A stretch of DNA of 64,000 nt, taken from Lolium rigidum (taxonomy: Eukaryota; Streptophyta; Magnoliopsida; Poales; Poaceae). The notes beneath the pieces are model-generated. The model did not search any database. It had not been told where the DNA came from and saw only the letters and a program-made list of their open reading frames with translations. Below are positions 21,825 to 32,708 of the stretch, in pieces; position 1 is the first letter of the stretch; each line of letters starts with the position of its first letter. The stretch lies in assembly GCF_022539505.1 (NCBI RefSeq), contig NC_061511.1:32064620-32128619 (forward strand). Direction: 5' to 3'. The position numbers and the translations under genes were made by a program.

Positions 21825-21829
21825 GGCGG

Positions 21830-24800
21830 CGGGCCGGGCGGAGAACCGGGCGGCGCGCCGGCCGGGGGTCCGGTCGGACCGGGTGCTGGGCCGGGTCGGC
21901 TAGTGAAAGGGGCGCCGCCGTCGTGCGGCAAGATGCTGTTGCCGCTGGCCCAGAAGGCAGACGCGGTAGACGGAGACGCCGCGCAGACATACTGGTCGGC
22001 GGGGTAGCGTGTAGACGGCTGCCGCACGCCTGCACGGGCACGGGTGAGCATGGGCTCAGGAGCCGCAGCGACGAGTGGCGAGGCGGGCGACGAGGCAGAC
22101 GACGAAGAGGCGGCCGAAGGTGACGCCGCGGGCGATGGCGCCTCGGGCGTCGCGGGTGCGAGCGACGGGGGCGTCGTGGGCGCCGTGCCGAGGGACCAGG
22201 CGGGGCCGGCGCAGAGGGGGCCGCCGCGGTCAGTCGTCGGCGCGCGGCCGCAGGAGGGCTAGCAGGCGCTGGGGGCGTTGTCGGAGGTGTCGCCATGAGT
22301 CCCTGCTGAAACGGAAAAACCAACTCGTCAAAGTACACGTGCCGGGAAGTGAGGACACGATGGGAGACCGGGTCGTAACAACGGTAGCCCTTGGTGTTGG
22401 CGGGGTAGCCGAGAAACACACAAGGGAGGGAGCGCGGCGCAAGCTTATGCGCGGCGGTGGCAGCAGTGTTAGGATAACACCGGCAGCCGAAGATGCGAAG
22501 GTCATCATAGGCGGGCGGCGCACCGTAGAGGAGATGATGCGGCGTGTAGGACCAACGCACACGACACGGACGAATGTTGATGAGGAGAGTCGCCGTGGCA
22601 AGGGCATCCGGCCAGAATCGCTGGGGCATGGAGGCGTGGAACAGAAGGGTGCGGACGCAGTCGTTGAGGGTACGAAGCATCCGTTCGGCACGTCCGTTCT
22701 GTGAAGAAGTGTATGGACACGTGAGGCGGAAGATGGCGCCGTGGGTGGCGAGAAGTGAGCGAATGGTGATGTTGTCGAACTCCTTGCCGTTGTCGGTTTG
22801 TAAGGCGTGAATGGGGCGACCAAACTGAGTGGAGACGAAGGCGAAGAAGGCGGTGAGGGTGGTGGCAACATCTGACTTACGGCGAAGTGGAAAAGTCCAT
22901 ACAAAATGCGAGTAATCATCAAGAATCACAAGATAATATTTATAACCAGAGTTACTCGGAACCGGCGAGGTCCAAACATCACTATGAATAAGTTGAAAAG
23001 GAAAAGACGCGACTGTGGAGGACGAACTAAACGGAAGGCGAACATGTTTGCCTAGACGACATGCTTCACAAGAGTGGGCATCCGTTTTATTACAAGTAAA
23101 GGAGAAGCCTTGCATTATTTGACGCAGAGTGGCGGAGCTAGGATGACCAAGACGGGCGTGCCAAAGGTTGACACCGGCGGAGAGGGCGAGTGGGCGGCCG
23201 GTGGTGGTGGAGGCCGCGCCAACGGGGTAGAGATCGCTGGGGCTGTCACATCGGTGGAGGAGCATCCGGGTACGACCATCCTTGACAGAGAAACCAAAAG
23301 CGTCAAATTCCACGGTCAGAGGGTTATCACGACAGAAAGACTTAACAGAAACAAGATTTTTAATCAAGTCAGGAGAAACAAGAACGTTATGGAGAGAGAG
23401 AGGAGTGGAAGTGGAAGGAAAAGAGACAGAACCAGTGTGAGTAATACGAAGAGCATGACCGTTGCCAACGATGATGCGAGAGGAAGTGGAAGCGGGCGTG
23501 GAAAATGAGAGGTTACCGGGGTGCGCAGCCATATGCGCGGAGGCGCCGGTGTCCATGAACCAGTCGCCACCGCCACCATACGCCCCAGCAGAGGGGGCGC
23601 TCTGGAGGGCGGTCAGGAGCGCGGGATCCCACAGGGTCGCACCCGGGGGCGGCGTAGGCCGGGGCAGGCTGGGGCGCCGCGTAGAACGCCTGGTGGGAGG
23701 CTGGACGCGGCCCCATAATGCCCGGGTAGGGGGCGTGCGGCACGGGCATGGAGTAGGCGTGAACAACCCTGGTCCACGGGTTGTGACCGGCAGTCCATGG
23801 CGGAGGGGCGGTGTACTGCGGGGGACGAGGCGCGGGGGCGGTGGCGGTGGCATTGGCGCCACCGTTGCCACCGCCACGGCGACGACGGCCGCGGCGGGTA
23901 CCGCCAGAAGGAGCCGGCTGCCCGGTCCAGGGGCCGGTCTGGCCGGCCTGGGCGCCGGCGTGCCCAGTCCAGGGGCCGGTCTGGCCGGCCTGGTGACCGG
24001 ACTGGCCGGTCCACGGTCCGGTCTGACCGGGCGGCAGGCCAGCGGCGGGGAAACCCGGTGGCGGACCCATGGGGCGAGGCGCAGGGGCGCGGGGCGCCGG
24101 AGTCTGGGCACCGCGGGAGAAGCCAGCGGCGAAGGCGGTGTGGGCCGCCCGAGCCCGGAGATGCTTGAGGCGGCGCTCCTCGAGGCGGCGCTCCTCGAGG
24201 CGCAGGTAGGCCACGGCCTGCTCGAAGGTGGGCGTGGTGAGAAGCATGAGGTTGGAGGCGGCGTTGCTGAGATCCTCGCTGAGACCCGCCGACAGGGTGG
24301 AGAGCATGATCTTGTCATCGATCGGGAACTCCAAGTCACGAAGCTCATCGGAGAGACTCTTCAGCTTGAGGGCGTAGTCATCGAGAGACAAGTCGTTCTG
24401 GTGGGTGCCGAAGAACTCCTGCTGGAGGAAGGTGACCCGCTGGATTTTGTTGTCGGTGAAGAGGCCGGTGATCTTAGCCCGGACCGTGTGGGCGGAGTCG
24501 CCGTCGCGGACGACGGTGCGAAAGATGTCGTTGGAGACGGTCCGGTAGAACCGGCGGATGATGGTGGCGTCGATGGCGAGCCACTCGGGGTCGTGCGGCA
24601 TGGCGAGGAGGTCGATGGTGCCGTCGACGTGATCAAGGAGATCATACTCGCGGAAGAGCAGCCCAAAGTACGTCTTCCACGGGAAGAAGTTGGCAGCGGT
24701 GGTGGAGAGCTTCAGCGGCACGCGCTCGGCGATGGGGATGTCGCGGATGACGACGACGGAGGGGCCGGCGAAGGGGTTGCTGCTGCCGGAGCCGGAGGAG

Positions 24801-24835
24801 TTGAAACCGGAGCCGGAGGAGTCGAAGCGCTCCAT
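21830..24835 (-). pseudogene. Copia A gag, protease and integrase (broken)
   Basis: The gag frame starts at 24835 with MERFDSSGSGFN and contains a UBN2-type gag region (FFPWKTYFGLLFREYDLLDH, LSLDDYALKLKSLSDELRDL). It then becomes a Pro/Gly/Gln-rich tail with GQTGPWTGQ repeats near 23930-24040. A frame change between about 23560 and 23650 leads to the protease (FMDTGASAHMAAHP near 23530), the pre-integrase knuckle (LWHARLGHP...SCEACRLGKH) and the integrase core with DVWTSPVPSNSGYKYYLVILDD, QTDNGKEFDN and NGRAERMLRTLND. A Pro-rich linker follows, where B is inserted at 21825. The frame change could be a mutation or a programmed shift. With the split by B and D the element is dead. Confidence 0.9.
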
Positions 24836-24859
24836 GGTGGAAGTTGTGGTGGTGGTGAG

Positions 24860-25074
24860 GGCCGGCGGCGCCCTAGATGAGAAGGGCGGCGGCTAGGGTT
24901 GGGAGAGGTGGTTGCCGGCGGCGCCCTAGAGAGGAGGGGGTGGCGGCTAGGGTTGATGGAGGTGGTGGCCGGTGGCGCCCTAGGGAGGAGGAGGGGGCGG
25001 CGGCTAGGGTTGGGAGGGGGTGGCCGGCGGCACCCCAAGGGGAGAGGAGGGCGGCGGCTAGGGTAGGACCCGAA
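24860..25074 (-). repeat. Tandem GC-rich repeats in the Copia A leader
   Basis: Four imperfect copies of about 55-60 bp sharing GGCGGCGGCTAGGGTTG and GCCGGCGGCGCCCTAG, between the gag start and the primer site. Confidence 0.75.
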
Positions 25075-25089
25075 GGGTCTCTGATACCA
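25075..25089 (-). other. Primer-binding site of Copia A (tRNA-iMet)
   Basis: The minus strand reads TGGTATCAGAGACCC immediately after the LTR. The first eleven bases match the complement of the initiator tRNA-Met 3' end. Confidence 0.85.
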
Positions 25090-25226
25090 TGTAGAAAGGT
25101 TATTGGAGATTGCACAGCACCAATAGGGCCGGCTGCTCATGTATATATAGGCGGAGACATGTACAATTACAGTTACAACCCTGAGAAAGCACGGGGACCT
25201 ATGCCTATACAATATGTTACTCAACA
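25090..25226 (-). repeat. 5' LTR of Copia A (137 bp)
   Basis: On the minus strand it starts TGTTGAGTAACATATTG and ends CCTTTCTACA. The LTRs of Copia E have the same start TGTTGAG and end CTTTCTACA. A TATA-like CCTATATATA lies at 25142-25151. The partner LTR is outside the window. Confidence 0.8.
25142..25151 (-). promoter_or_regulatory. Candidate TATA box in Copia A LTR
   Basis: The minus strand reads CCTATATATA, in the same relative place as the TATATATG of Copia E LTRs. Confidence 0.5.
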
Positions 25227-25510
25227 GTGGCATGTGCGCGCTCACCCTGCATTGTTGCTGCTCCTCCCCTATCGTATCCATCTTCCTCCCCTGATGATGT
25301 TGCTCCACACCTGAAAATATGTACTTGCTGGAGTTCTCAAAATATATACATGGCCAAGTATAACTCCCCAAAAGCGATCAGAACCTTCATATGGTCTTCT
25401 CATCGTCATCGGGTTGATTCTACCATGCTTAATACTGTATTTGATGGGCCTTTCTCTGAAGCTAAGGGACTATGTGTGAGGGGTGCTGATCCTTCAGTTC
25501 AAGGTGCAGA
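25227..25510. other. Flanking sequence between Copia A and the LINE remnant
   Basis: No recognised element. A plus-strand frame is open across it but shows no known domain. GTGGC at 25227-25231 would be the target duplication of Copia A, and its mate is outside the window. Confidence 0.35.
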
Positions 25511-25962
25511 TTTTTTTTTTTTGAAAGAAAGGCAAAAGATTTGCCTTAATTCATTAATAGAGAAGGAAAGAAAGTTCGATAGTCAAGGTCTTAGGGTTAC
25601 AACCCTGCGAAGGGCAAAAGGATTACTCTCCCGCTATGAAAAAACCCAAGTGCTTAGCACCGGCCACAACCCAAGTTCTAGCCTTCGATTTGATCCCCGC
25701 GAAGATGATAGTAGGCATGGTCGCCACATTCTTAAAAGTTCTTGCATTGCGCTTCTTCCAAATCTCCCACGAGACCAACATGAGAAGGGAAGCCATGGCC
25801 TTCCTTCTTCCACTATGAGCAAAGGCGATGGAGGTCCACCAGAGTTCGACACTATCGAAACCGGTCCAAGCGGAAGGGTCGAAGTCTGGAATGTGGAGCC
25901 AATCTCGGATCATCCAGATTCATTACAAGGTGAAGCGATGACATGTATGTGCAGAATTCTTA
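25511..25962 (-). mobile_element. 5'-truncated LINE remnant (C-terminal end of an L1-type ORF2)
   Basis: The minus-strand protein contains SVELWWTSIAFAHSGRRKAMASLLMLVSWEIWKKRNARTF in pieces typical of the zf-RVT/C-terminal end of plant L1 ORF2. A 12-base T run at 25511-25522 is the minus-strand poly(A) tail. TCAAGGTGCAGAT (25499-25511) and TCAAGGTGCCGAT (25963-25975) form a 13-bp target duplication with one mismatch. Only about 450 bp were copied, the usual outcome of aborted target-primed reverse transcription. Confidence 0.88.
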
Positions 25963-26020
25963 TCAAGGTGCCGATATTGGCACATAAACAATAGCTCAGG
26001 CCATTTTTCTATGTCCTGTG

Positions 26021-26199
26021 TGTTGAGATACATATCCTTGCATATCCAGATGTGTATCTTCTGTAGTTATGTATAGCGATACATATCTTTGTATTTATTA
26101 TTGGGCCCGTCTCCTTCCTTGTATAGTTGAGGACGTGGCCTATATATGTAACGCCATATGCACCCAATCAATACATTGTGAGTTGCATCCCTTTCTACA
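26021..26199 (+). repeat. 5' LTR of Copia E (179 bp)
   Basis: Starts TGTTGAGATACATATCC and ends CCCTTTCTACA. Contains TATATATG at 26141-26148. Confidence 0.96.
26141..26148 (+). promoter_or_regulatory. Candidate TATA box in Copia E LTR
   Basis: GGCCTATATATGTAACG, repeated in the 3' LTR at 30077-30084. Promoter role inferred. Confidence 0.55.
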
Positions 26200-26213
26200 T
26201 GGTATCAGACACC
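26200..26213 (+). other. Primer-binding site of Copia E (tRNA-iMet type)
   Basis: TGGTATCAGACACC directly follows the 5' LTR. The first ten bases match the initiator tRNA-Met complement. Confidence 0.85.
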
Positions 26214-26406
26214 TACCGTTCCTAACCTAGCCGCCGCGCCCCTCTCTCCCCGTGCGCGCCGCCCCACCATCCAACTCTAGCGCCGTCGCCCTTGTGCCGC
26301 CGCTGCGTGTGCTCCTCCTCACGCCGCGCCGCCGCCGCACCTGTAGCCGCCGCCGCGCCTCCCTCCCCAACCCCGCGCCGTCGCCGTCCCCTGCGCGCGC
26401 GTCGTC

Positions 26407-29400
26407 ATGTCGTCGGTCTCGAACGGCAACAACCCCTTCGCCTACAACCCATGGACGGGGGTCATCTACGCCTACAGCATGCCGGTGCGCGCCGCCGACT
26501 CACCAGGCGCACTTCACCGCGACAACGCCCTACGCCTCGGCCTTCACCGCCACGCTGTCGTCCTACGCCCCGGCCTACCACGCCGCGCCCGCCCCTGGCT
26601 CTTACGCCGGTGGCGGCAGCCGGCTCTATGGACACGGGCGCCTCGTCTCACATGGCCGCTCACCCGGGTAACCTTTCCCATTCTTTTCCCACTTCCACCG
26701 AGTCTCGCATCATTGTCGGTAACGGCGCCAGTCTTCCTATTTCTCACATTAGTTCTGCTAATTTTCCTTCAACTTCTAAACCACTGTCTCTTAATAATGT
26801 CCTTGTGTCTCCCCAGCTTATTCAGAATTTAGTCTCTGTTAAAACTCTTTCTCGTGACAACTCTGTGACTGTTGAATTTGACGCGTTTGGTTTTTCTGTC
26901 AAGGACGCCCGCACCCGGATGGTCCTCCATCGATGTGAGAGCCCCGACAATTTGTATCCGGTGATGTCGCCTTCCACCCCTGGCGTCGCACCTCGTGCTC
27001 TCTCCGCAGGCGTTGATCTTTGGCATGCTCGTCTTGGACATCCCAATGCCAACACGCTTCACCAAATAATGAGAGGTTTTTCGTTTTCATCTACTAAACA
27101 GTCTTCACATAGTTGCGAAGCATGTCGTCTTGGTAAACATGTCCGTCTTCCTTTTAGTCAGTCTTCCACCGTTGCGTCTTTTCCTTTTGAGTTAATTCAT
27201 AGTGATGTATGGACCTCTCCAATCCCGAGTAATTCTGGTCTTCTTTATTACCTAGTTATTCTTGATGATTTTTCTCATTTTGTGTGGACGTTTCCCCTCC
27301 GTAAAAAGTCCGATGTCGCCACCACTCTCACAGCCTTCTACGCCTATGTTTCCACCCAGTTCGGTCGCCCCATCCACGCCCTACAAACTGACAACGGAAA
27401 AGAGTTTGACAATGTCGCCGTTCGCACCCTACTCTCCTCTCACGGCACTATTTTCCGTCTAACCTGTCCATACACGTCCCAACAAAACGGCTGCGCCGAG
27501 CGTATCCTCCGCACCCTCAACGACTGCGTCCGCACACTCCTATTCCACAGCCATGTTCCCCCCACCTTTTGGCCTGACGCCTTAGCCACCGCCACCCTCC
27601 TTGTCAACCTTCGTCCGTGCCGTCCCCGCTGGAACTATGCACCTCATCACCTCCTTTACGGTTCCCCTCCATCCTACGACGGTCTTCGGATTTTCGGTTG
27701 TCGTTGTTATCCTAGTATCGCCGCCACCACTCCTCATAAACTCGTCCCTCATTCCGTTCCGTGTGTTTTCCTCGGTTACCCGGCTAACACCAAAGGCTAC
27801 CGCTGCTATGATCCGGTTTCTCACCGCGTCATCACCTCCCGGCACGTGTACTTTGATGAGCATTGCTTTCCTTTTGCACAGAGACAGGTGATCGCCACTC
27901 CTCCTTCGACTACTGATGGTCCCCGGTGTCGACCCCCTGCAGGTCCGCCGGCTGCAGTGCCCTTGAGCTCGGACTCGGGCACTGCCTCGTCGTTCTCCGC
28001 CGCGCCCTTCAGCTCTGGCTCGGGCGCTGCCTCACCACCCTCTGGGTCACCCTCGAGCCATGTCTCGGGTGACCCCCTCGAGCCATGTCCCGCGCCGACA
28101 CCTGCGCCGACGCCCGCCTCGACGCCGCCTGCGTCGCCCTCGAGCCTCAGCTCGGGCGCCGCGCCGTCTTCGCCAGGTTCATCCGCCTCGACGCCGCTTG
28201 CGTCGCCCTCGAGCCTCAGCTCGGGCGCCGCGCCGTCTTCGCCGAGCGACGCCTCGCCTCCGGCTCCGCCTCCGCCTCCTCCGCCGCCGGCCACGGGGCC
28301 CCTCACGCGCGCCCGTGCAGGGATTCGCGTCCCGAGCACGCGGTACCGGACGAGTACGTCTGCACCGCGTCGACTTCCGCGCCTTCACCATCCACGCCAT
28401 CGCCCCTGCCCGCCTCTGCACGGGCTGCTCTCCGCGACCCGCAGTGGCTTGCGGCCATGCAGGACGAGTTCGACGCCCTGCAGCGGAACCAGACATGGAC
28501 GCTTGTTCCCCGACCCCCTCACGCCAACATCATCACCGGAAAGTGGGTCTTCAAGCACAGTTCCATCCGGACGGTACTCTCGACCGTCACAAGGCGCGGT
28601 GGGTGGTTCGTGGCTTTCGCCAGCGTGCCGGCGTCGACTTCACCGACACCTTCGCCCCGGTTGTCGAGCCCGGGACGATCCGCACCATCCTTCAGCTCGC
28701 GGTCTCCCGTGCGTGGCCCGTGCACCAGATGGACGTCTCCAACGCCTTCCTTCACGGCCATCTCGAGGAGCAGGTCTTCTGCCAGCAGCCCACGGGTTTC
28801 ATCGACAGCGCCCACCCCGCCCATGTGTGTCTGCTCTCGCGCTCGTTATACGGGCTCAAGAAGGCCCCACGCGCCTGGTACCAGCGCATCGCAGCGTTTC
28901 TTCACCAACTCGGCTTCCGCTCCACCCGCTCCGATGCCTCGCTGTTTGTGTACAACAATGGCACCACCACCGCGTACCTGCTGCTCTACGTCGACGACAT
29001 CATCTTGACGGCTAGCTCGACGGACCTCCTGCGACAGATCACTGAGCGTCTTCGCGCTGAGTTTGCCCTCAAGGACTTGGGGCCCCTGCACTACTTCCTC
29101 GGCATCGAGGTCGTACGTCGCATCGGCGGCTTCTTCCTTCATCAGCGCAAGTACGCCCACGAGCTCCTGGACCGCGCTGGTATGCTTAATTGCAAACTCG
29201 CGGCCACGCCTGTCGACACGAAGTCCAAGCTCTCCGCCACGGATGGTTCGTTGGCCACAGACGTGTCATTGCATCGCTCCATCGTCGGTGCCCTGCAGTA
29301 CCTCACCTTGACCCGTCCCGAGCTGCAGTACGCTGTCCAGCAGGTGTGCCTTCACATGCATGCTCCGCGGGATCCTCATTGGGCTGCGGTCAAGCGGATC

Positions 29401-29950
29401 CTCCGCTACATTCGTGGCACCATGGACTTCGGCCTCTCCCTCCACGCCTCCACCGCCACGGACATCGTCGCCTACTCGGACGCCGATTGGGCAGGCTGCC
29501 CCGACACGCGTCGCTCCACGTCTGGCTACTGCGTCTACTTCGGACCTTCGCTCATCTCCTGGTCGTCTAAGCGACAACCCACGGTCTCTCGCTCCAGCGC
29601 CGAAGCGGAGTACCGGGCAGTTGCTAACGCGGTTGCCGAGGTCTCTTGGCTGCGGCAACTCGTCGTTGAGCTCTCATGTCCTGTTGCCAAAGCCACCGTG
29701 GTCTATTGCGACAACGTCTCCGCCGTCTACCTCTCCGCCAACCCGGTCCACCATCGTCGCACCAAGCATATTGAGCTGGACATCCACTTTGTTCGGGAAC
29801 AGGTGGCCCTTGGACACATTCGAGTACTTCATGTGCCCACCTCCCAACAATTTGCGGATATCATGACCAAGGGTCTTCCTACGGCATCATTTGAGGAGTT
29901 CCGGTCCAGTCTATGCGTTCGACCAGGCGACGCTTCGACTGCGGGGGGGG
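26407..29950 (+). pseudogene. Copia E gag-pol with deleted gag core and two frameshifts
   Basis: The ATG at 26407 gives MSSVSNGNNPFAYNPWTG, which joins the gag start directly to the gag tail seen in Copia A. The UBN2 gag core (several hundred residues) is absent. Protease SMDTGASSHMAAHP near 26625, pre-integrase LWHARLGHP...SCEACRLGKH near 27017-27150, and integrase DVWTSPIPSNSG, QTDNGKEFDN and NGCAERILRTLND lie in one frame to about 28340. A one-base loss near 28345 and another near 28558 shift the frame. RT (MDVSNAFLHGHL, LYVDDIILTAS near 28987) and RNase H (SDADWAGCPDTRRSTSG, SSAEAEYRAVANAV) follow in the third frame to the 3' LTR. RT and RNase H residues look intact; the polyprotein is not. 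Confidence 0.92.
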
Positions 29951-29956
29951 GGGGGG
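29943..29956 (+). other. Polypurine tract of Copia E
   Basis: Uninterrupted run of 14 G immediately before the 3' LTR, unusually pure for a polypurine tract. Confidence 0.85.
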
Positions 29957-30135
29957 TGTTGAGATACATATCCTTGCATATCCGGATGTGTATCTTCTGT
30001 AGTTATGTATAGCGATACATATCTTTGTATTTATTATTGGGTCCGTCTCCTTCCTTGTATAGTCGAGGACGTGGCCTATATATGTAACGCCATATGCACC
30101 CAATCAATACATTGTGAGTTGCATCCCTTTCTACA
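29957..30135 (+). repeat. 3' LTR of Copia E (179 bp)
   Basis: Differs from the 5' copy at three transitions. Followed by the CTGTG target copy. Confidence 0.96.
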
Positions 30136-30299
30136 CTGTGGACGACGGTTGTGGTCGTAGTTGTAGACGTAACATCTGACCCGAGCGAGCCACAGCGTTG
30201 CACAACACCACCAGCCCCGCCTCGCCCCACCGCGCCACTGGTTCCTCCTTGCACTGTCGCGTCCCTTCATGGTACTATCAGGGATGTTTTGACAAACGA

Positions 30300-31430
30300 C
30301 GTGCAGCCCCTTCCTTTGTCTCTCGGCTTATAGATCCAACAAGGTGAACGTGTATTTCTGATTTCTCTCATTCCCATGGCCACGATTTGAAAATTCAGTT
30401 ATCTTCTCCTAGAGTGGTTGTTTATATTCTAGCAATTGTCTCGTATGGATTGTATGTGATCAGACACGAAGAAAAGTGAGAGCAGCTACCTCTTAAATCA
30501 TGCGCTTCAGAGTACATGTTGCGTACCATAACATGATGAAAAAGTAACTTAGGTATTACATCAACTCAATGCAAGATCTCTGCTCCATCTACTACTATTG
30601 TACGCATTGTAGAAGTTCATTTGTTAGAGTCATTGACTCTTGTACTCTTTGTGCAACTCCATGATTTGAGCATATATATACATCCAAGATCCAACATAGT
30701 TAGAATACTCTTGTACTGTTCCTGATTCTTAGCATTCCTATCCACAAGTCTCTAAACTTGAATTTTAATCTCCTAGCTTGGTTATTTTCTTGTACTTATA
30801 CTAGGTACGGTCTCCTATGGATCGGACTATACGACGATAACATATGAAATAGAAAGATGATACTAGCTTCATTCCAAAGTTTAAGGCTTAAATTAGTTTT
30901 AAAAAATCAAACTATGTCAAATTTGACTAAGTTTTAGGCACCTTATGTTTGATCAAACAAATTGAAACGGAAGCACATGATTTGCACCATTTCATTAATT
31001 AAGAACTTTAGCAAGAAAAATAGGGCCAAACAATGCTGAAAGAAAGTTCAAGATTTAAAGTCCTACTCGTCTGACAAATATGACTCTTCGACAATCAACA
31101 ATTGAACATAAGTTATTGGCAAGGATTGCGCATGCAGCACCTGGGATCCAATTGGCTTATCAAATCATCATGACACCTTTTCTTACCCATTGCAAAATGG
31201 TGAATTCTCATTTCAACGCACATACTTAATTTGCATGTTAACCGACCTCATTGCAATATTCGGGATATGTTTTGGCATAAACATATTCGGAAATTAAAAT
31301 TGGTTGAACTGTGTTAGTTTATTTGACTCTGTTGCGATGGTGTTATTTTTACTAACAAGAAAGGTTGTCCATCATCTAAATCATGTTTTTTAGAGATCTT
31401 GAGTGTCATTACAAAGTGGAATTTAGTGAG
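30300..31430 (+). repeat. Low-copy duplicated segment, copy 1 (paralogue of 60020-62260)
   Basis: Order and sequence match 60020-60480 plus 61650-62260: GTTTCTGATTTCTCTCATT-type block, CACGAAGAAAAGTGAGAGCAG, ATATATATACATCCAA, CAAGTCTCTAAACTTGAAT, GGATCCAATTGGCTTA and AAGGTTGTCCATCATC. It lacks the 60484-61640 insertion (empty site near 30744). Not a recognised transposon. TATA-like and intergenic in character; no coding region seen. Possibly promoter sequence of a duplicated gene. Confidence 0.75.
30861..30955. mobile_element. Possible Stowaway-like MITE fragment
   Basis: About 90 bp (TTCATTCCAAAGTTTAAGGC...CAAATTTGACTAAGTTTTAG) absent from the paralogue near 61765. It resembles one end of grass Stowaway elements. 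No opposite inverted end is clear, so a truncated remnant is the best guess. Confidence 0.4.
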
Positions 31431-31599
31431 AGCATAATCAACAGCAAGCGCAAACTGCATCCGCAGTTAAAAACCCTTTTTACGGAGCGGCAGCGCTCCA
31501 GCAGAAGTTGTACTTTGTGCGGAGCCGTAAATAGCTTGCGGCACAACCAACAAAATCATAGGCCGCGGGCAATATATACGGCCTATGCTCGTGTGCGCC

Positions 31600-32335
31600 G
31601 TAAACCCTTACTGCTCACGAGTAACCCAACCGCCGTTGGAAAGTCTCCACCCACCGCTACCACATCTGTGTTGCCGCCGATTCCCGTCGCCACAGCCCTC
31701 CCAACAACTCTTATCGCGGATCTGGTTGATTCCCGCCTCCACCGACTCCCACCGCTGCCCACTGCCAAATCAAAGATATCTCCGCACCGCCGCCCCGTTC
31801 GCAGCTCCGCGTGCTTCCGCTATTTTCGTGGGCAGATCGCTGACAACTTCATGGCAGAAATCACCACCGGTGGATGGCGCTGCTGGCTCGGGACGTTTGA
31901 TTTGACGGATGAAGCCGCACATGCCGACGACACCCCGACTGGCGGGCCGCACCAGGACATGAACTTCCCGAAAATTCGTTCTCGAGCTAAGGCGGAGATG
32001 CTGGCGCCCGAGCCGCGGCTAGCGTTGCTGGCGGAACGGCGCCAACATGACCGGGTGCAACAACGGCTTTCCATCGCGGAGAGGGACGAGCGCATCAAGG
32101 CTGAGTGGAGGAGGCACCACCCTGAGGACGTGGAGTATGAGGAGAACTACTGGGCGGCGGCGAAGATGGAGAAGAGGGCGGCACGCCGAAGAGGCAGAGG
32201 AAGGCCTTCGCGGGCGAGCAGCTCGTGAGGCTGCAAACGGGGCAGCTGACCATTCCTTTCGACAATGAGGGTTGGATACATAGGTTTGACTCGATGGAGG
32301 AAGACACTGACATCGGCAGTGGCCTCTTCAACTAG
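31600..32335 (+). pseudogene. AP2/ERF-like transcription-factor gene remnant (frameshifted)
   Basis: Frame 31383-32228 contains FMAEITTGGWRCWLGTFD followed by LTDEAAHADD and DMNFPKIRSRAKAEMLAPEP. This is the second half of an AP2 DNA-binding domain (WLGTFDTxEEAARAYD...NFP in the family) plus the Glu/Arg-rich tail (ERRQHDRVQQRLSIAERDE) of a Triticeae-type AP2/ERF group. The first strand of the domain is badly diverged (FRYFRGQIADN where YRGVRxR is expected). Near 32190 the frame slips. Another frame then runs to a stop at 32333-32335 with KAFAGEQLVRLQTGQLTIPF. The upstream start is unclear. Most likely a decayed gene; the only clear host-gene similarity in the window. Confidence 0.65.
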
Positions 32336-32528
32336 GAGTAGTTTAGTTCTAGTATGTTCTTTGTGTTCTAGTTCGTGTGTGCGTTTTCTAAATTTTCGGA
32401 ATGTGTCTTGAATAGTTTAGGTGTGTTTCAGTGCTCAAAACTATAGCGTCTGGAAAACCATCAGAATGTGTGCACTTTTTTTAAAGAAAAACGCATCCTA
32501 TCAGCCCACCGATCCACATCAGGAAATC
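32336..32528 (+). other. Downstream flank of the AP2/ERF-like remnant
   Basis: AT-richer sequence resembling a 3' untranslated region (TTTAGTTCTAGTATGTTCTTTGTG). Nothing else recognised before the LINE target duplication at 32529. Confidence 0.35.
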
Positions 32529-32708
32529 GGTCGTTCCTTTTTCTTTTTTTGAGGCTGAATCAGTGGATTTCCCCACTGAGTTGTATTTATTAATTTTTCA
32601 GTAAAAGAGTATGTACAAAAATAAAAAAGGAGTTGCTAGAGATTAGCAAACAACCTCTGTCTACAGGCTCCAAGCCTAAAATAAAAGAAATTAAAAAAAG
32701 GTTGGATG

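Larger units (their letters stand above)
6786..25226 (-). mobile_element. Copia retrotransposon A (short LTR), split by elements B and D
   Basis: Minus-strand element whose parts are 21825-25226 (5' LTR, leader, gag, protease, integrase, linker) and 6786-8112 (linker, RT, part of RNase H). The remainder lies left of D, outside the window. The two segments rejoin exactly once B and one GGCGG target copy are removed. LTR 137 bp with TGT...ACA ends, iMet-type PBS. Its proteins closely resemble those of Copia element E at 26021-30135, so the two belong to one lineage. Confidence 0.9.
26021..30135 (+). mobile_element. Copia retrotransposon E, complete with both LTRs but defective
   Basis: 179-bp LTRs at 26021-26199 and 29957-30135, TSD CTGTG (26016-26020, 30136-30140), iMet-type PBS and a 14-G polypurine end. 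The LTRs differ at three transitions only (3/179). With a commonly used grass LTR rate of 1.3e-8 per site per year this is roughly 0.6 million years. Same lineage as Copia A. Coding capacity is damaged by a gag deletion and two frameshifts. Confidence 0.95.

Noticed and set aside
23462..24880. 472-codon plus-strand frame opposite Copia A gag
   Set aside because: Antisense shadow of GC-rich gag with no domain of its own.
28085..29008. 307-codon plus-strand frame overlapping Copia E pol
   Set aside because: Only its middle (RDPQWLAAMQDEFDALQRN) is genuine pol between two frameshifts. The rest is an out-of-frame shadow.
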